Notes: generated by a model from the letters alone, not told the origin. Positions 23,853 through 31,772 are shown, counted from the first letter of the stretch. The stretch: 34,247 bases of DNA from Rhodopseudomonas sp. BR0M22 (GCF_010907035.1 NZ_QUMK01000064.1:1-34247), one strand, 5' to 3'. A program made the numbers and translations.

Positions 23853-25433
23853 TCAGTGTCCCATCGCCGGCTTGGCGCTACGATCGACGCTGCGCAGAGA
23901 CAACGCGAGCGGGATCATCAGCAAAGCGATGGCGGCGAGGGCGACGAACACGTCGATATAGGCCAGATACGACGCCTGAGCGCTGACGGTCTCGCCGATC
24001 ATCGCCATCGCGGTGCCGGCGGTGTTGCCGGTCGCGTTCTGGCTCTTCAGATAGGCTTCGAGTTGGGCCAGCGTGCTGTGGAAGAACGGATTCCACGAGC
24101 CGATGTTCTCCACCAGCCGGCTCTGGTGAAACTGTTCGCGTTGCGCCAGCACGGTCTGACTGATCGAGACGCCGATCGAGCCGCCGAAATTGCGGGCGAG
24201 GTTGATCAGCGCAGAAGCCTGGTCGGTCTTCGACGCCGGAATGCCGTCGTAGGAGGCGGTGGTGATCGGAATGAAGATCAGCGGCAGGCCGACGCCGAGA
24301 TACATCCGCGACCACGCGAAATACGAGAAATCGGCGCCCGGCGAGAGCCATGTCAGGTCGATCATCGCACCGGCGCAGATCGCCGCGCCGATCGCGATCA
24401 GCCAGCGGGGCTGCACCTTGCCGAGGCGCCCGACGATCAACATCATCACCATCGTCACCAGGCCGCCCGGCGAGATCACCAGACCGGCCAGTGTCGCGGT
24501 GTAGCCGTACAGCGCTTGCAGCAGTTGCGGCAGGATCTGCGTGGTCGCGATCAGCAGCGCACCGGTCGCCAGCATGATGATGAAGCAGCTCCCGAATTGC
24601 CGGCCGGTCAGCATCTTGATGTCGATCAGCGGCGTCTTGCGGGTCATTTCCCACGGCACGAACAGCAGCAGCGATAGAACCGACACCACCGCGAAGGTGA
24701 CGATGAAGCTCGACGAGAACCAGTCTTCGACCTGGCCGCGGTCGAGCACGACTTCGAGCGAGCCGAGGAATGTCGCCACCAGCAGGAAGCCGATCACGTC
24801 GAAATTCGGTCCCTTGGCCCATAATTTGGCGCGCGCCTTCTTCTGTGCTTCCGAAGCCGGAATGATCAGATAGATCAGCACCAACGACACCAGCCCGACC
24901 GGCACGTTGATCAGGAAGCACCAGTGCCACGACAGGTTGTCGCTGAGCCAGCCGCCCAGCGTCGGCCCCACGACCGGAGCCACCACCACCGCGATGCCGT
25001 ACAGCGCGAAGCCCTGGCTTCGCTTGGACGGTGGAAACGCCGCCGCGAGAATCGATTGTGCCACCGGCGTCATGCCGCCGCCGGCGAGCCCTTGCATCAG
25101 GCGGAACAGCAGCAGCGAGTTCAGGCTCCACGCCATGCCGCACAGGAACGACGACAGCGTGAACAGCGCTATGCAGACGATGAAGAAGTTCTTGCGGCCG
25201 AACATCTCGGCGATCCAGCCGGACGCGCACAGCACGATCGAATTCGCCACCAGATAGGTGGTGACCACCCACGACGCCTGATCGTTCGACACCGCGAGGC
25301 CGCCGGCGATGTAGCGCAGCGCGACGTTGGCGATGGTGGTGTCCAGCACCTCCATGAAGGTCGCGACCGACACCAGAACCGCAATCCCCCAGGGGGAATT
25401 GCCATACTCGCCTACGGCTTCGGCATCCGCCAT
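23853..25433 (-). CDS. EmrB-type multidrug efflux transporter (MFS, DHA2)
   Basis: The 526 residues form a 14-helix major facilitator of the DHA2 (EmrB/QacA) family. Signatures are SVATFMEVLDTTIANVALRY in helix 1, the loop GWIAEMFGRKNFF between helices 2 and 3, RLMQGLAGGGMTPVAQSILA in helix 4 and the motif-C helix YGIAVVVAPVVGPTLGGWLS. It exports drugs or other toxic compounds by proton antiport. It lies 10 bp downstream of the HlyD-type adaptor gene on the same strand, the emrA-emrB order, and the two probably act with a TolC-like outer-membrane channel that is not in the window. The substrate is unknown, so emrB is used as a family name only. Confidence 0.95.
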   Translation of the reverse strand: MADAEAVGEYGNSPWGIAVLVSVATFMEVLDTTIANVALRYIAGGLAVSNDQASWVVTTYLVANSIVLCASGWIAEMFGRKNFFIVCIALFTLSSFLCGMAWSLNSLLLFRLMQGLAGGGMTPVAQSILAAAFPPSKRSQGFALYGIAVVVAPVVGPTLGGWLSDNLSWHWCFLINVPVGLVSLVLIYLIIPASEAQKKARAKLWAKGPNFDVIGFLLVATFLGSLEVVLDRGQVEDWFSSSFIVTFAVVSVLSLLLFVPWEMTRKTPLIDIKMLTGRQFGSCFIIMLATGALLIATTQILPQLLQALYGYTATLAGLVISPGGLVTMVMMLIVGRLGKVQPRWLIAIGAAICAGAMIDLTWLSPGADFSYFAWSRMYLGVGLPLIFIPITTASYDGIPASKTDQASALINLARNFGGSIGVSISQTVLAQREQFHQSRLVENIGSWNPFFHSTLAQLEAYLKSQNATGNTAGTAMAMIGETVSAQASYLAYIDVFVALAAIALLMIPLALSLRSVDRSAKPAMGH

Positions 25434-25443
25434 CGCTGTGTAC

Positions 25444-26625
25444 TCAAGGTTTGACGGTCACGCTCACCTCGACCGACATGCCCGGGCCGAGCTCGATGTC
25501 GGGGCGCTGATCGAACGTGATCTTGACCGGCACGCGCTGCACCACCTTCACCCAGTTGCCGGTGGCGTTCTCCGCGGGCAACAGACTGAAAGCGGTGCCG
25601 CTGCCGGCCTGGATGCTGCCGACATGGCCCTTGAAGCTGCGGCCATAGGCATCGACGGTGATCTCGACCGGCTGACCGGGTTTCATGTGCTGGAGCTGAG
25701 TTTCCTTGAAGTTGGCGGTCACCCAGACGTCGAGCGGCACCAGCACCATGATCGACTGACCGGACGAGGCCAGCGCGCCGACTGCGCCCGTCAGTTTGGC
25801 GATCCGGCCGTTTGTCGGTGCGCGCAGTTCGGTGCGTTGCAGATTGATGTCGGCGGTTTCCTTCTGCGCCTGCGCGGCCCGGAGCTGGGCCTGCGCGGAT
25901 TCCCGCTGCGCGCGCAGCACGTCGATCTGGCGTTCCGCCGCGACTTGCGCGGCCTCCGCGGCGTCGAGCGCGGCTTTCTTGGAGGTGAAATCGGACTGTG
26001 CCTGCTGGGCGCGCTGCACCGTGCCTGCGCCATTGTCGACGAGATCCTGATAGCGCTGGTTCTCCTCGCCGGAGAATTTCAGCGCCGCCTGGGCCTCGGT
26101 GACCTGTTTGGCTGCGGCATCGATCTGCGCCTTCTGGGCTGCGATCTGCGCGGTGAAATTGTCGATCGACGCCTGTGCCTGTTGGATCTGCGCGGCCGCC
26201 TGATCGACCGCGGCCTGATAGTCGCGCGGATCAATCTTGGCCAGGAGTTGACCGGCTTTGACGACCTCGTTGTCGGTGACGGCGACCTGGGTGATGGCGC
26301 CGGTGACCTGCGGGCTGATCAGCACCGAGCGGGTGTCGATGAAGGCGTCGTCAGTCGTTTCGAAGTTGCGGGCGTGCAGCCACCACGCAATCCCGCCGCC
26401 GAGCGCGGCGACGATCAGCACTACGACCGCAATCGCGGCGATCGGATGCCGGCCGATCAGTGACTTCACGCCGCCCGGCCGGCTGTCTTGTTGATCGTCA
26501 TCTTGGTCCCGGCGCTGCTCGGCGGGGGGCTCGACGACCCGAGAACGAGCGCGAGGCGATGAGGGCGACGGCTGAGGATCGGCGAGATCGGAGCCTGCGG
26601 AGGCGGGGCTATCGAGGGTATTCAT
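25444..26625 (-). CDS. EmrA-type membrane fusion protein (HlyD family)
   Basis: This 393-residue adaptor links the inner-membrane transporter to an outer-membrane channel. It has a disordered acidic/Pro-rich cytoplasmic tail (residues 1-40), one membrane helix (IAAIAVVVLIVAALGGGIAWW), the biotinyl-lipoyl-like pair (TTDDAFIDTRSVLISPQVTG; LRAPTNGRIAKLTGAVG), a long Ala/Gln-rich coiled coil between them, and a beta-barrel end (VWVTANFKETQLQHMKPGQP). ATG 26625 is preferred; an in-frame ATG at 26724 adds 33 residues (MSEPRLQFRDGTLL) with no family match. emrB follows after 10 bp. A 7-bp inverted repeat about 290 bp upstream may belong to its control region or to the divergent gene. Confidence 0.94.
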   Translation of the reverse strand: MNTLDSPASAGSDLADPQPSPSSPRARSRVVEPPAEQRRDQDDDQQDSRPGGVKSLIGRHPIAAIAVVVLIVAALGGGIAWWLHARNFETTDDAFIDTRSVLISPQVTGAITQVAVTDNEVVKAGQLLAKIDPRDYQAAVDQAAAQIQQAQASIDNFTAQIAAQKAQIDAAAKQVTEAQAALKFSGEENQRYQDLVDNGAGTVQRAQQAQSDFTSKKAALDAAEAAQVAAERQIDVLRAQRESAQAQLRAAQAQKETADINLQRTELRAPTNGRIAKLTGAVGALASSGQSIMVLVPLDVWVTANFKETQLQHMKPGQPVEITVDAYGRSFKGHVGSIQAGSGTAFSLLPAENATGNWVKVVQRVPVKITFDQRPDIELGPGMSVEVSVTVKP

Positions 26626-26914
26626 CGGAAAACGCTCTTGCGCGCGGCATCGCCACGCCACGATCGCCAACACCGCGGTGCACAACAAAGTTCCATCGCG
26701 AAACTGCAGACGAGGTTCGCTCAAAACGACTTGCTCCGCGATTCGAAGGTCGAGGCAGCGGAATGCTTTGGCGCGGCGCGCAGGGTTACATGATCACGGG
26801 GGTGTGAAAGCCCGGCCGCCTGGACACCGCAAACAGGCTGCCGTTGTTGCCGGAGCCGGAAAATTGCCGGAAACGACAGGATAAGTCGCTCGTTTCGTCC
26901 CTGTTGCGATGCGA

Positions 26915-26944
26915 ATTAGTTGTGCGATGCAGTGAGGAACTAAT
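26915..26944. promoter_or_regulatory. ATTAGTT/AACTAAT inverted repeat
   Basis: ATTAGTT (26915-26921) and AACTAAT (26938-26944) are perfect 7-bp arms with a 16-bp spacer. The site lies 119 bp before the DUF2189-like gene and 290 bp before emrA. It could bind a dimeric regulator; the spacing is wide for a single MarR or TetR dimer. Confidence 0.3.
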
Positions 26945-26985
26945 CATCACGTCAACTCGGCAGCCGTCGTGTTTTCGCGAAGTGA

Positions 26986-27015
26986 TTGACGGTCGCAAAA
27001 GTGCGGTTCTTAATA
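26986..27015 (+). promoter_or_regulatory. Sigma-70-like promoter candidate for the DUF2189-like gene
   Basis: TTGACG (26986-26991) and TTAATA (27010-27015) are 18 bp apart. They end 48 bp before the ATG at 27063, which is followed by the strong ribosome-binding site GGAGGAG. Confidence 0.45.
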
Positions 27016-27062
27016 CACTCAACTAACAACGTTCGGTGCCCACGAACCAGGGAGGAGCGACC

Positions 27063-27911
27063 ATGTCGATCTCCGGTAAGGTTGATCCTGTGGTGCGGCG
27101 AATTACGATCGCCGACATTGCTGAAGCGTTCGGACAAGGACTGCGCGATTTTCAGGCCGCGCCGCTTTATGGTCTTGCCTTCGGTGCGTTCTATGCCGTG
27201 GGCGGACTCCTGATCCTCGCCTGTCTCACCGCCTTCCATATGGTGTATCTGGCCTATCCGCTCGCCGCCGGGTTCGCGCTGATCGGACCATTCGTGGCGC
27301 TCGGGCTGTATGAAGTCAGCCGGCAGCGCGAAGCCGGGACGAGGCCATCCTGGCTGCAGATCATCGGGCTGATGCGCAGCCGCAGCGAGCTCGGCTGGAT
27401 GGCGTTTGTCACGCTATTCCTGTTCGTGATCTGGATGTATCAGGTCCGACTGCTGATTGCGCTGTTCCTCGGCGTCGGCGCTTCGTTCGGTAGCCTGCAG
27501 GAGTTCATCTCGGCGGTGCTCACCACCAATGAAGGGCTGGTATTTCTCGCGGTCGGCAATTGCGTCGGGGCAGGGCTCGCTCTGGTGCTGTTCTCGCTGA
27601 CAGCGGTCTCGTTCCCGCTGCTGCTCGATCGCGACGTCGATTTCGTCACAGCGATGGTCACCAGCGTCCGCGCGGTGGTGGCCAGCCCGCTGCCGATGAT
27701 CGGATGGGCCGCGACCATCGTTCTGCTGCTCGTGGTGTCGGCATTGCCGTATTTCCTCGGCCTGGTCGTGACGCTTCCGGTTCTCGGCCATGCCACCTGG
27801 CACCTCTATCGCAAGATCGTCGCGCCGGTCGAGGCTGAGCTGCCCGTTGCTGAAGATGCCGATGCAACCAGCAACGTCGTGGTGATGCCGAAGCGCGCGG
27901 CCGTGGGCTGA
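27063..27911 (+). CDS. DUF2189-like integral membrane protein
   Basis: The 282-residue protein starts with a polar segment (SISGKVDPVVRRITIADIAE) followed by AFGQGLRDFQAAPLYGLAFG, the typical entry of DUF2189, and about six membrane helices (for example GAFYAVGGLLILACLTAFHM, LAYPLAAGFALIGPFVALGL, LFLFVIWMYQVRLLIALFLG). It ends with an acidic cytoplasmic tail. The function is unknown; the family is common in alphaproteobacteria and sometimes lies near respiratory genes. GGAGGAG at 27051-27057 lies 5 nt before the chosen ATG, which rules out the earlier ATG at 27036. The next gene is convergent and 22 bp away. Confidence 0.85.
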   Translation: MSISGKVDPVVRRITIADIAEAFGQGLRDFQAAPLYGLAFGAFYAVGGLLILACLTAFHMVYLAYPLAAGFALIGPFVALGLYEVSRQREAGTRPSWLQIIGLMRSRSELGWMAFVTLFLFVIWMYQVRLLIALFLGVGASFGSLQEFISAVLTTNEGLVFLAVGNCVGAGLALVLFSLTAVSFPLLLDRDVDFVTAMVTSVRAVVASPLPMIGWAATIVLLLVVSALPYFLGLVVTLPVLGHATWHLYRKIVAPVEAELPVAEDADATSNVVVMPKRAAVG

Positions 27912-27933
27912 CTTGCCGGGCGGGTGTGTCGGG

Positions 27934-28461
27934 TTACTCCGGCGCGCCCGGCACCTCGATGCCGGCGCGCCGCAGCGCTGCGATCATCCGGAGCGGTGGC
28001 TGCATCGCGATCCGCGGTGCGCGCCCGGTTTCGAGCAGGCTCTTCAGCGACGACAGGATTGCCGGCCATCCCTGACGACCGCCCGACAGGATGTCATCGT
28101 CGAGCGGGCGCTCGTGCGCTTCGGTCATCGTCAACTTCACGGTCTCGCCGGCGGGCTCGATCGTGTAGCTGACGAGGGTGCCGCCGAGTGTTTCGACGAG
28201 GCCGGGCCAACCGACATTCCAGGTGATACTCAGCGCCTCCGGCGGATTCCACACCACGACCTCGCCGGTGATGTGTGGGCTGCCGTCCGGCGCCAGCAAC
28301 TTCAGTGCGCCGCCGACGCGCGGCTCGATCTCGATCGCAAAGCCCGAGAAATAGTCCCTGCTGAATTCGGCGGAGGTCAGCGCCTGCCAGACCAGTTCGG
28401 CCGGCGCCGCGATGTAGATCGTGTAGACCGTCTGCGGCACCCAATTCTTGGCGGAGATCAT
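27934..28461 (-). CDS. SRPBCC (AHSA1-like) domain protein, second of two
   Basis: The 175 residues make one START/SRPBCC domain: VYTIYIAAPAELVWQALTSA, EFSRDYFSGFAIEIEPRVGG, EVVVWNPPEALSITWNVGWP and VSYTIEPAGETVKLTMTEAH are in family order, with a C-terminal helix GWPAILSSLKSLLETGRA. The fold holds a hydrophobic ligand pocket; the ligand is unknown. The ATG at 28461 lies 18 bp after the end of the broken SRPBCC gene, in one operon with an ArsR regulator. Its C-terminal 30 residues (PRIAMQPPLRMIAALRRAGI) extend past the usual domain. It is probably controlled with the regulator gene through the operator at 29281-29296. Confidence 0.85.
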   Translation of the reverse strand: MISAKNWVPQTVYTIYIAAPAELVWQALTSAEFSRDYFSGFAIEIEPRVGGALKLLAPDGSPHITGEVVVWNPPEALSITWNVGWPGLVETLGGTLVSYTIEPAGETVKLTMTEAHERPLDDDILSGGRQGWPAILSSLKSLLETGRAPRIAMQPPLRMIAALRRAGIEVPGAPE

Positions 28462-28479
28462 GCGAGGCCCCGTCTGGTG

Positions 28480-28959
28480 TTACGCTGGCACATGAGCGAC
28501 TGCCGCCGCCGCGTGCGACGGAGGCGCGAACGGCAGCGGGTGGCCGGTCTCCAGAATGCTCTTCAGGCTCGCCAGCACCATCGGCCAGCCGAAGCTGATG
28601 CTCGGCAGCGTCGCGCTGCCTTCGGCAAAGTTCTCGTGCGTGACGGTGAGCTTGACCAGCTCGCCCTGCGGTTCGATCTCGTAGGTGACGCGCGACGGCT
28701 TCTCCTGCCGCATCGCCGGATCCCACACCTAGACCCAATCATACGCCAGTCTGCGCGGCGGATCGGTCTCGACGATGGTGCAGCGGTTCTTGATCTCGCC
28801 GTCGCGCTCCATCGTCATCGCCGATCCCGCGGTCCAATCCGAGCGCAGCGTGCAATCCATCCAATAGCGGCGGGTGAAGTCGGCATCGGTCAAGGCGTGC
28901 CACAGCTTCTCCGGCGTGGTGCGAATATAGGTGACGTAGGCGAATTCCGGCTTACTCAT
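28480..28959 (-). pseudogene. SRPBCC (AHSA1-like) gene split by an in-frame TAG
   Basis: The frame reads from ATG 28959 (MSKPEFAYVTYIRTTPEKLW) through LAYDWV, then a TAG at 28729-28731, then straight on in the same frame with VWDPAMRQEKPSRVTYEIEP and the family C-terminal helix GWPMVLASLKSILETGHPLP, ending at 28480. The parts on both sides of the TAG are needed for one SRPBCC domain of about 159 residues, and both keep normal codon use, so the change looks recent: a CAG-to-TAG substitution, a sequencing error or a readthrough site. The start overlaps the end of the arsR-like gene by 8 bp and the next SRPBCC gene follows after 18 bp. If TAG is a real stop, the product is a 76-residue fragment. 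Confidence 0.85.
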
Positions 28960-29266
28960 CGCGCGTCTCCAATTTGCGTTTCAAGTCGCCGAGGGCGGCG
29001 AGCCGGCCGCGCTCGAATTTTCTGATCCAACGTTCGCCGATCTCGTGGATCGGCACCGGGTTCAGGTAGTGCAGCTTCTCGCGGCCGTGTTTGACCGTCG
29101 CGACCAGATTGGCCGCTTCGAGAATCGCAAGATGCTTGGTCACGGCCTGTCGCGTCATTGCCAGACCGTCGCAGAGATCGCTCAACGTTTGCCCGTTGCG
29201 AGCGTGGAGTCGATCGAGCAGAGCGCGCCGAGAACCGTCCGCCAGCGCTTTGAAGACCTCGTCCAT
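28952..29266 (-). CDS. ArsR-family transcriptional regulator
   Basis: This 104-residue winged helix-turn-helix protein is of the ArsR/SmtB type found with SRPBCC genes. It has MDEVFKALADGSRRALLDRL, the recognition helix region LAMTRQAVTKHLAILEAANL and the wing VATVKHGREKLHYLNPVPIH. No Cys metal site is seen, so it is not a typical metal sensor. ATG 29266 is chosen; a TTG at 29284 lies within the operator-like inverted repeat (29281-29296). It probably represses its own operon, which continues with two SRPBCC genes, the first overlapping by 8 bp. The LysE-family gene is divergent. Confidence 0.9.
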   Translation of the reverse strand: MDEVFKALADGSRRALLDRLHARNGQTLSDLCDGLAMTRQAVTKHLAILEAANLVATVKHGREKLHYLNPVPIHEIGERWIRKFERGRLAALGDLKRKLETRDE

Positions 29267-29280
29267 GGCAGCAATGATAG

Positions 29281-29296
29281 GCAACTAAAAGGTTGC
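29281..29296 (-). promoter_or_regulatory. Operator candidate for the ArsR-like regulator
   Basis: GCAAC (29281-29285) and GTTGC (29292-29296) are separated by 6 bp, read on the operon strand as GCAACCTTTTAGTTGC. It lies 14 bp before the regulator ATG, as expected for an autorepressor, and resembles GGTTGC-type sites of ArsR regulators linked to SRPBCC genes. Confidence 0.5.
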
Positions 29297-29393
29297 ATGT
29301 CAAGAGCGCCGAGCAGCGCGGCTTTTCGCCGGTCGCCGCGCCGGAACCGGACTGCTAGGGTGGCGGCAGAATCTCTGTGTGGATTGGGATGCG

Positions 29394-30011
29394 ATGTCTC
29401 TCGAAACCTACCTGACCTATGTCGGCGCCTGCATCGTGCTGGCTCTGCTCCCTGGGCCCGTGGTGACTCTGGTGATCGCCAACGGACTGCGACACGGCAC
29501 GCGCGCGGCGCTGCTCAACATCGCAGGCGCGCAGCTTGGGCTCGGGTTGGTGATCGGGCTGGTGGCTGCTGGGTTGACCACGCTGATGGCCACAATGGGC
29601 TATTGGTTCGACTGGGTGCGGTTTCTTGGCGCCGCCTATCTGGTCTGGCTCGGGATCGGTCTGATCCGCCGGCCGGTCGAGGGACTGTCGACCGATCAGC
29701 CGCCGCCTCCGCCGCGCGGCGGGTTTTTCTTGCAGGGCTTCTTCGTGCTGCTGGCGAATCCGAAGGTGCTGGTGTTCTTCGGCGCATTCATCCCGCAGTT
29801 CGTCGACATGCAGCGCGAGACGGTGCCGCAGGTGGCGTTGCTCGGCGTCACCTTCATGGTGGTCGCGGCGATGACGGATTCGATCTATGCGCTGCTGGCA
29901 GGCCGCGCCCGCACGATGTTCGCGGCCCACCGCACCCGGTTGCTGTCGCGGATCTCGGGCGGATTCATGATCGGCGGTGGCCTCTGGCTGGCGCTCAGCC
30001 GGGCTAAGTGA
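29394..30011 (+). CDS. LysE/RhtB-family amino-acid exporter
   Basis: The 205-residue inner-membrane protein has the six-helix LysE plan: TYLTYVGACIVLALLPGPVV with the conserved Pro-Gly-Pro, VIANGLRHGTRAALLNIAGA, FLGAAYLVWLGIGLIRRPVE and LQGFFVLLANPKVLVFFGAF, which are the usual signature blocks. It exports amino acids or related solutes; the substrate is unknown. I chose ATG 29394 with GGGA 4 nt upstream; a GTG at 29379 would add 5 residues. The gene is divergent from the ArsR operon and is followed by a palindromic repeat. Confidence 0.9.
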   Translation: MSLETYLTYVGACIVLALLPGPVVTLVIANGLRHGTRAALLNIAGAQLGLGLVIGLVAAGLTTLMATMGYWFDWVRFLGAAYLVWLGIGLIRRPVEGLSTDQPPPPPRGGFFLQGFFVLLANPKVLVFFGAFIPQFVDMQRETVPQVALLGVTFMVVAAMTDSIYALLAGRARTMFAAHRTRLLSRISGGFMIGGGLWLALSRAK

Positions 30012-30023
30012 GGGCGTTCTTTC

Positions 30024-30112
30024 CGTCCTTGCGAGGAGGCGAGGACGGCCGAGACATCCAGAGACGAGGGCTCGGCGTTAGCTGATTGCTGTGCCTTCGG
30101 CTCGCAATGACG
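30024..30112. repeat. Palindromic repeat, GCAATCCAG family (copy 3, diverged)
   Basis: The left end is CGTCCTTGCGAGGAGGCGAG and the right end CTTCGGCTCGCAATGACG, with GACATCCAGAG and GATTGCTGTG as decayed inner parts. It is the same element as at 23054 and 23724 with more changes. It lies between the LysE and amidohydrolase genes, which converge. Confidence 0.7.
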
Positions 30113-30139
30113 TGGCGACTTTACGGTCAGGTCAGGCGA

Positions 30140-30937
30140 CTACGACAGCACCTGCTGCTGCCGCAACGTGTCGACGATCGTGCTCAGCACCCGCGCCAAG
30201 CGCGCGGCCCATTCGACTTGGCCGGCCTCGTCGGCGATCTGGTCCTGACGGATTTCGAGGCCCGAGGTGATCAGGCCGCGCGCGGTGCCGTGCACCGGGA
30301 TGGTGTAGTCGGTGCCGTCGGAGACTGCGTAAGGCTGGTTGTCGCCGACCACCAGTTCGGGCTCGCGTCGCAGCTCGGCGAGCAGCAGCGGCGGCAGCAC
30401 GGTGCAGTCCTGATACAGCGTGCCGATATGCCAGGGCCGCGCCATGCCGTGATACACTGGCGTGAACGAATGCAGCGCTAGCAGCACGGTCGGCTGCCCG
30501 GACAGTTGCCGGTCCTCGATCGCGGCCTCGATCCGTTGATGATACGGATCGAAGATCAGCCGCCGCCGCTCGGCGGCGTGCTCGACGGTGAGCCCGTCAT
30601 TGCCGGGGATGGTCGTCGCCTCGCTGACCAGCGGAATCGAGCTTTCGGCGCTCGGCGGCCGGTTGCAGTCGATCACCAGCCGTGAATAGCGTTGCGCGAT
30701 CAGATGCGCGCCGAGCGCATCGGACACCCGCTCGGCGACCCCGGCGATGCCGACGTCCCAGGCGATGTGCCGCGACAGCTCGGCTTCGGGCAGGCCGAGA
30801 TCGCCGAGCTGTGCCGGGATCCTGCGGCCGTAATGGTCGCACACCAGCAGGAACGGGGACTGTCCGTTCGGATTGCGCTCGATCACCGGAGGCTCTCCGG
30901 CATCGAGGCTGAGGAAACTATCGCGCACGCCGTCCAT
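30140..30937 (-). CDS. N-formylglutamate amidohydrolase-like protein
   Basis: The 265-residue protein matches the FGase family: LLVCDHYGRRIPAQLGDLGL, HIAWDVGIAGVAERVSDALG, AQRYSRLVIDCNRPPSAESS, TVLLALHSFTPVYHGMARPW and VVGDNQPYAVSDGTDYTIPV. The Asp-His, Asp and Asp-Cys-Asn-Arg-Pro residues are in the zinc-hydrolase active-site positions of the family. The known reaction is removal of formate from N-formyl-L-glutamate at the end of histidine breakdown, but no hut genes are nearby, so the true substrate may be another N-acyl compound. ATG 30937 is preferred over the GTG at 30940. Confidence 0.85.
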   Translation of the reverse strand: MDGVRDSFLSLDAGEPPVIERNPNGQSPFLLVCDHYGRRIPAQLGDLGLPEAELSRHIAWDVGIAGVAERVSDALGAHLIAQRYSRLVIDCNRPPSAESSIPLVSEATTIPGNDGLTVEHAAERRRLIFDPYHQRIEAAIEDRQLSGQPTVLLALHSFTPVYHGMARPWHIGTLYQDCTVLPPLLLAELRREPELVVGDNQPYAVSDGTDYTIPVHGTARGLITSGLEIRQDQIADEAGQVEWAARLARVLSTIVDTLRQQQVLS

Positions 30938-31099
30938 CACCTGACCTGCCTATCGACCTTTGTCGTCCAAGCCCCGCCGAATCGGTAGCGGATTCGCCGG
31001 CATGGCGTCGAGACGATTGAACATTGCCGGCACGAGCCGGACATGACAGTCCGCCAGCATTTGCGATAGCTTCGGCCGGGTTTGCTGAAGTTGCGGTGA

Positions 31100-31507
31100 A
31101 TGATGTCCGATCGTCTGTTCGTCTACGGCACGCTGATGCGCGGCTACGATCATCCGATGGCGCGGCTGTTGTCGTCGAATGCCGAGTTTCTCGGGACGGC
31201 CGCGATCCCGGGCCGGCTGTACCTGATGCGGCGCTACCCCGGTCTAGTGCCATCCGACGATCCGGATGAGCGCGTCCACGGCGAGTTGTTCCGTCTGCAC
31301 CGGGTGGACGAGGTGTTGGCGCAGCTCGATGATTACGAAGGCTGCGGCCTTTCGGATCAGCGTTCCGAGTACCGCCGCGAGATCGCCCAGGTGACGCTGG
31401 ACGGCGGAACCGAACTCGACGCGTTCGTGTACTATTTCAATTGGGACGTGGCGCGATTGCCGCGGATCGTCTCGGGGCGATTTCAGCCGGAGGCGTTTTC
31501 CGGCTGA
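31100..31507 (+). CDS. Gamma-glutamylcyclotransferase-like (AIG2/GGCT) protein
   Basis: The 135-residue protein has the GGCT fold signatures: RLFVYGTLMRGYDHPMARLL (Tyr-Gly-Thr-Leu loop), AIPGRLYLMRRYPGLVPSDD, VHGELFRLHRVDEVLAQLDD with the catalytic-type Glu in DDYEGCG, and a C-terminal FVYYFNWDVARLP. Family members cyclise gamma-glutamyl groups to 5-oxoproline, though many bacterial ones have unknown substrates. Two adjacent ATG codons (31100 and 31103) exist; GGTGA lies just before them. The gene is divergent from the amidohydrolase gene and convergent with the small zinc-ribbon gene, 22 bp away. Confidence 0.85.
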   Translation: MMSDRLFVYGTLMRGYDHPMARLLSSNAEFLGTAAIPGRLYLMRRYPGLVPSDDPDERVHGELFRLHRVDEVLAQLDDYEGCGLSDQRSEYRREIAQVTLDGGTELDAFVYYFNWDVARLPRIVSGRFQPEAFSG

Positions 31508-31529
31508 GATCGCCCCTGACGCCGAAATC

Positions 31530-31772
31530 CTAGCCCGTCAGGTGCAGTTCGACCCGCGCATTGGCGGCGAGCGGCAGCAACGTCAGCCAGTTCGGGTCGC
31601 CGGGCTCGGTAAGGCAGAAGCTGGGGAAGTCATACGCTTCGACCGAAGCGGTGGCGATGTCGAGGACATGGCCGCAGTCGTCGCATTTCCAGGAATGGAT
31701 CTCGTACACGCCGTCGACGACTTCCATGCCGAGCGACGTCATCTGCGCATTGCAATGGGTACACGTAGCCAT
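31530..31772 (-). CDS. Small zinc-ribbon-like protein
   Basis: The 80-residue protein contains Cys-Thr-His-Cys near residue 4 and Cys-Asp-Asp-Cys about 26 residues on, the pattern of a four-cysteine zinc ribbon: MATCTHCNAQMTSLGMEVVD, then EIHSWKCDDCGHVLDIATAS. The rest (EAYDFPSFCLTEPGDPNWLT) is acidic and unlike a known domain. Function unknown. AAGGAG 8 nt before ATG 31772 fixes the start, which rejects an in-frame start at 31802. It converges with the GGCT-like gene. I see no partner gene. Confidence 0.75.
   Translation of the reverse strand: MATCTHCNAQMTSLGMEVVDGVYEIHSWKCDDCGHVLDIATASVEAYDFPSFCLTEPGDPNWLTLLPLAANARVELHLTG

Larger units (their letters stand above)
26626..27062. other. 437-bp divergent control region between emrA and the DUF2189-like gene
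   Basis: No credible gene was found. The region carries the direct repeat TTGCCGGA (two copies about 9 bp apart near 26835-26870), the inverted repeat at 26915-26944, and a promoter-like pair for the plus-strand gene at 26986-27015. No regulator gene is encoded next to emrAB, so a distant regulator is implied. Confidence 0.5.
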
